From Deltaproteobacteria bacterium (lineage in GTDB: Bacteria; Myxococcota; B64-G9), in the NCBI GenBank assembly GCA_030591745.1, contig JAUVAM010000106.1, positions 1-8,762 on the forward strand: DNA of 8,762 nt. Direction: 5' to 3'. Below are positions 6,108 through 8,762 of this stretch, one piece after another (position 1 is the stretch's first letter; every line of letters begins with the position of its first letter). The translations under genes were made by a program, and so were the position numbers. The notes below the pieces were generated by a model. That model ran no database searches. It saw nothing but the letters and a program-made list of their open reading frames with translations, and was not told where the DNA came from.

Positions 6108-7568
6108 ATGCATCCTGTAGCCGAAGAACTGTCCTTGCTGGCGTCATCCGGCTATTCCCTGGTCTATTTGCTGACCCATGAAGAGGAACGGGCACAGCGG
6201 TTGCTCGAAGAGGCCATGGCCGATTTGGGTCGTCCAAGCCGTGCCTGGAGCCAGACGGGCGGCGCAGGTCAGCCTGAAGACCCCTTGGCCCTGCTTGACG
6301 AATTGTCGAAGGCCCCGGCCGGGGCTACCGCTTTGCTGGATTTCCACATGCATTTGGCCGACCCCAGGGTCGTGCGTCGTCTCCGCGACGTCTTGTCTTC
6401 CTGTCGCCGCAACCAGCATATGCTGGTGGTGGTGGCTCCGGTTTTGGAAATGCCATCGGAGCTGGAGAAAGAGTTCGCCGTGCTCGATTTGCCACTGCCT
6501 TCGGCAGAGGAGTTGGACGCTCGGTTCCGCCAAATCTGCGTCGAAGAGCAGGTTTTGTTCCCGGAGGACTTTGTCGACAACATGATCCGGGCGGCCAGGG
6601 GGTTGACCGACAATGAGGCGCGGCGGGTGTTTACCAAGGCCCTGCGCAAAGGTGGGGGTTTCAAGCTCGACAACATTACCCTGGTTATCGAGGAGAAAAA
6701 GAAGGCCCTTCGCAAAAGCCAGGTGCTGGATTTTTTCGACCTGGAGGAAAGCTTGGATGTGGTGGGCGGCCTGGATGAGTTGAAGCGTTGGCTGCATTCC
6801 AGAGCCAAGGGATTTGGCGCCGAAGCCAGCCGTGCCGGGTTGCCGGCGCCCAAGGGTTTGCTGCTCATCGGCGTGCAGGGTTGTGGGAAAAGCCTGACCG
6901 CGAAGGCGGTGGCGGGCACTTGGCGTCTTCCTCTGGTCCGTCTTGATTTGGCCGCGGCTTTCGGTACGTCATCCCCGGAGGCCTCCATCCGGCACGCCAT
7001 GCGGGTGTCTGAGTCTTTGGCTCCGGTGGTGTTGTGGGTTGACGAGATCGAGAAGGGTTTCTCCGCGGTCAAAGCGGAGGGTGGAGACGGATCCTCTCGC
7101 GTTTTTGGTTCTTTCATTACCTGGTTGCAAGAAAAGAAGGCCCCTGTTTTTGTCGTGGCCACGGCCAACGAAGTGCAGGCATTGCCCCCTGAGCTCCTGA
7201 GAAAGGGTCGGTTTGACGAGGTCTTTTTTGTAGACCTGCCCAATGTGCACGAGCGCGAAAATATCCTGCGCATTCACCTGGAGCGCCGGGCGAAGAAGGT
7301 TGACGCATTTGACCCGGCCGGCTTGGCCGAACAGGCTGAGCATTTTTCAGGCGCGGAGTTGGAGCAAGGGGTCCTGGCCGGATTGTTTCGGGCCTTCGAG
7401 CAGGATCGAGATATGACCCAGGAAGACATCCAGCGCGAGCTGGAGAAAATCGTGCCTCTTTACAACACCTATGAAGAGAAGATTAAGGCGCTGCGGGATT
7501 GGGCCAAGGACAGGGCGCGTCCAGCAAGCCTGGACTCAAGCTTGGTGGATCTCTTCGACGAGGAGTGA
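6108..7568 (+). CDS. Ycf46-like AAA ATPase
   Basis: A 486-residue AAA ATPase resembling the Ycf46 group (COG0464) known from cyanobacteria and plastids. The first 200 residues form a degenerate AAA-like half without a Walker A ([13 protein letters not shown] near 17-29; [18 protein letters not shown] near 78-95). The second half is a full AAA module: Walker A GVQGCGKS at 255-262, Walker B VVLWVDE at 307-313, sensor VVATANE at 349-355, and the arginine-bearing LLRKGRFDE at 363-371, all characteristic of Ycf46. GGAGG at 6096-6100 lies 7 bases before the ATG. It begins 42 bases after the GspE-family stop and ends 26 bases before gpsA, so it is likely cotranscribed with both. The substrate is unknown; AAA proteins of this type remodel protein partners, and the neighbouring secretion ATPase is only a possible link. 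Confidence 0.87.
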   Translation: MHPVAEELSLLASSGYSLVYLLTHEEERAQRLLEEAMADLGRPSRAWSQTGGAGQPEDPLALLDELSKAPAGATALLDFHMHLADPRVVRRLRDVLSSCRRNQHMLVVVAPVLEMPSELEKEFAVLDLPLPSAEELDARFRQICVEEQVLFPEDFVDNMIRAARGLTDNEARRVFTKALRKGGGFKLDNITLVIEEKKKALRKSQVLDFFDLEESLDVVGGLDELKRWLHSRAKGFGAEASRAGLPAPKGLLLIGVQGCGKSLTAKAVAGTWRLPLVRLDLAAAFGTSSPEASIRHAMRVSESLAPVVLWVDEIEKGFSAVKAEGGDGSSRVFGSFITWLQEKKAPVFVVATANEVQALPPELLRKGRFDEVFFVDLPNVHERENILRIHLERRAKKVDAFDPAGLAEQAEHFSGAELEQGVLAGLFRAFEQDRDMTQEDIQRELEKIVPLYNTYEEKIKALRDWAKDRARPASLDSSLVDLFDEE

Positions 7569-7594
7569 CGGTGGGCGCACGAGGAGAAAAACAG

Positions 7595-8605
7595 ATGCCG
7601 ATACGGGTGGCGGTGATTGGCGCAGGGGCGTGGGGTACGGCCCTGGCCTTGCACTTGGCCCGGCAAGGCCACGAAGTGATGCTCTGGGCTTTCGAGCCGG
7701 AGGTGAGCGAAGAGATTAATCTGCATCACGAAAATCGAACCTATTTGCCTGAGATCAAGCTGCCCGAGGCCCTGAAGGCCACCTCTTCCTTGGCCGAAAG
7801 CCTTGCGGGTGCCGAGTTGGTTCTGTTGGTCGTGCCTTCCCATGTGACCCGCCAGGTCGTCGTGCAGGCGGCGGCATATCTTCCCAAGGGTGTGCCCATA
7901 GTCAGCGCCAGCAAGGGAGTGGAAAACGACAGCCTGATGACCATGTGCGAGGTCTTAGAAGATGTCCTGCCCATCGTCTATCACCCCATGCTGGCCTTTC
8001 TGTCCGGGCCCAGCTTTGCTCGCGAGGTGGGCTTGGGGCACCCGACGGCTGTCAGTGTGGCGGCTCGTTTTGAACGGGTGGCCGAGCAGGTGCAGCAACA
8101 AGTCTCCGGTTCTTTCTTTCGCGTCTATACCTCGACCGATGTGGTGGGCGTGGAGTTGGGTGGGGCGCTGAAAAACGTGATGGCCATCGCGGCCGGAACG
8201 GCCGACGGCCTGGGCTTCGGCTACAACACCACCGCGGCTTTGATTACCCGAGGCTTAGCGGAGATGAATCGCTTGGCGGTCAAGCTGGGCGCCAATCCGT
8301 TGACCCTGGCGGGCTTGAGCGGCATGGGCGATTTGGTGCTGACCTGCACCGGGGGCTTGAGCCGCAATCGGCAGGTGGGTCAGAAGCTTGGCCAAGGGCA
8401 GAGCCTTGCCGAAATCCTGGGAGAGATGCGCCAGGTGGCCGAGGGCGTGAAGACCGCTCGCAGTGTCCATGAGTTGGCGCGGCGAGAAGAAGTGGATATG
8501 CCCATCGCCGATCAGGTCTATCGTATGCTATATGAGGATCTGCCTGCTGCCGAGGTAGTGCGCAACTTGATGGGCCGCAGTCTGAAAAAGGAACTTTATC
8601 CATGA
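7595..8605 (+). CDS. gpsA: NAD(P)-dependent glycerol-3-phosphate dehydrogenase
   Basis: Cytosolic enzyme reducing dihydroxyacetone phosphate to sn-glycerol-3-phosphate, the backbone precursor of phospholipids. The 336-residue protein has the Rossmann dinucleotide site GAGAWG at 9-14, the SASKG segment with K107, SGPSFAREV at 137-145, the catalytic lysine K193 in LKNVMAIAAG, NTT at 211-213, and GMGDLVLT at 243-250 with D246. Length is typical. ATG at 7595 is chosen because GAGGAG at 7581-7586 stands 8 bases ahead and the protein then begins at the usual MxIRVAVIGAGAWG. The longer in-frame start at 7499 would overlap the AAA gene by 70 bases and add residues foreign to the family. Its product links to the same metabolite released by the phosphodiesterase at the left of the window. 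Confidence 0.96.
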   Translation: MPIRVAVIGAGAWGTALALHLARQGHEVMLWAFEPEVSEEINLHHENRTYLPEIKLPEALKATSSLAESLAGAELVLLVVPSHVTRQVVVQAAAYLPKGVPIVSASKGVENDSLMTMCEVLEDVLPIVYHPMLAFLSGPSFAREVGLGHPTAVSVAARFERVAEQVQQQVSGSFFRVYTSTDVVGVELGGALKNVMAIAAGTADGLGFGYNTTAALITRGLAEMNRLAVKLGANPLTLAGLSGMGDLVLTCTGGLSRNRQVGQKLGQGQSLAEILGEMRQVAEGVKTARSVHELARREEVDMPIADQVYRMLYEDLPAAEVVRNLMGRSLKKELYP

Positions 8606-8640
8606 GCGTGAAGAGCTTGCAGCCGGGAGGCTTGGCATGA
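8602..8640 (+). CDS. Possible 12-codon coupling mini-ORF between gpsA and the next gene
   Basis: ATG at 8602 overlaps the gpsA stop as ATGA, encodes MSVKSLQPGGLA and stops at TGA 8638-8640, which in turn overlaps the ATG of the next gene (8637) as ATGA. AAGGA at 8588-8592 is 9 bases before its start. The double overlap could hand ribosomes from gpsA to the next gene. The peptide resembles nothing I know, and the arrangement may be chance. Confidence 0.25.
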   Translation: MSVKSLQPGGLA

Positions 8641-8762
8641 CAGAGAGGCGCAGAAAAACTCGACGAAAGCGAAACCACGAGGTCGACGCCGAAAGCCGAG
8701 CAGAAGAGCGCCGCAACGAAGACCGGCGAGCGTTCCAGCGGGTGGCGGCTGAGATCATGGTG
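8637..8762 (+). CDS. Arginine-rich N-terminus of a possible PilZ-domain protein (cut by window end)
   Basis: Forty-two codons are visible from ATG at 8637, which has GGGAGG at 8625-8630 six bases ahead. The visible part is highly charged (many Arg, Glu, Lys). It ends in RRAFQRVAAEIMV, which fits the start of a PilZ domain: the cyclic di-GMP-binding RxxxR motif (RAFQR) just before the first beta strand. The second PilZ motif, (D/N)xSxxG, would lie beyond the window, so the assignment is tentative. It starts 31 bases after gpsA and is probably in the same transcript. PilZ proteins often work with type IV pilus ATPases, which would fit the first gene of the run. Confidence 0.55.
   Translation, partial: MTERRRKTRRKRNHEVDAESRAEERRNEDRRAFQRVAAEIMV

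Noticed and set aside
6269..7273. A 334-codon open frame on the minus strand
   Set aside because: It lies opposite the well-supported AAA ATPase gene, is Ser/Arg-rich low-complexity sequence and shows no motif; it is a shadow of the G/C-biased codon ends.
7499..7594. A longer GpsA starting at 7499
   Set aside because: It overlaps the AAA ATPase gene, and the added 32 residues are unlike GpsA proteins; ATG 7595 has a good ribosome site.
8638..8640. TGA of the mini-ORF as a second selenocysteine codon
   Set aside because: The frame stays open to the window end, but the translated sequence looks like nothing known, while the overlapping frame from 8637 has a strong ribosome site and a plausible domain.

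Overview
The window reads as a stretch of chromosome from a selenocysteine-decoding bacterium, probably of the Myxococcota or another deltaproteobacterial lineage. That placement is inferred from the Asp/Ala/Gly-rich linker behind a lipoprotein signal, a GspE-family ATPase with an extended MshEN-type N-terminus, a Ycf46-like AAA ATPase, and moderately GC-rich DNA with G/C-biased codon ends. No rRNA, insertion sequence, prophage or CRISPR array is visible.

Layout. At the left edge, on the minus strand, is a nearly complete tRNA-Sec gene (selC, anticodon UCA, long variable arm, 8-bp acceptor stem) with its own promoter. Divergent from it is a secreted lipoprotein of the glycerophosphodiester phosphodiesterase family (162-1121, +). 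It converges, with a single base between stop codons, on a two-gene phosphate uptake operon on the minus strand: a PhoU-like DUF47 protein (2080-2727) followed by a PiT-family phosphate permease (1123-2061). This operon has a good sigma70-type promoter preceded by a 12/13-bp tandem repeat where an activator could bind. Next on the minus strand is a DUF1573 lipoprotein gene (2850-4124) interrupted by one in-frame TGA. A shared regulatory gap (4125-4268) then separates it from a plus-strand run: GspE/PilB-family ATPase (4269-6065), Ycf46-like AAA ATPase (6108-7568), gpsA (7595-8605), and the start of an arginine-rich, possibly PilZ-domain protein (8637 to the window end).

Main point. The DUF1573 gene looks broken but is best read as a new-type selenoprotein gene. 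The TGA sits exactly where the family has the first Cys of its Cys-Gly-Cys-Thr motif. The frame stays open for 331 sense codons after it, and those codons continue the DUF1573 fold without a break. A stem-loop of bacterial SECIS geometry with GU in its loop starts 8 bases after the TGA, and tRNA-Sec is encoded about 2.8 kb away. The product would be an outer-surface or periplasmic lipoprotein with a Sec-Gly-Cys redox pair and a basic Pro/Arg/Lys-rich tail.

How the genes relate. The left half has a phosphorus theme: a diesterase releasing glycerol-3-phosphate, and inorganic phosphate import with its PhoU-like partner. GpsA on the right makes glycerol-3-phosphate for phospholipids. The GspE-like ATPase, its AAA neighbour and the possible PilZ protein suggest an envelope secretion or pilus function, possibly tied to cyclic di-GMP. 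No intrinsic terminator with a convincing U-tract was found between any of these genes.
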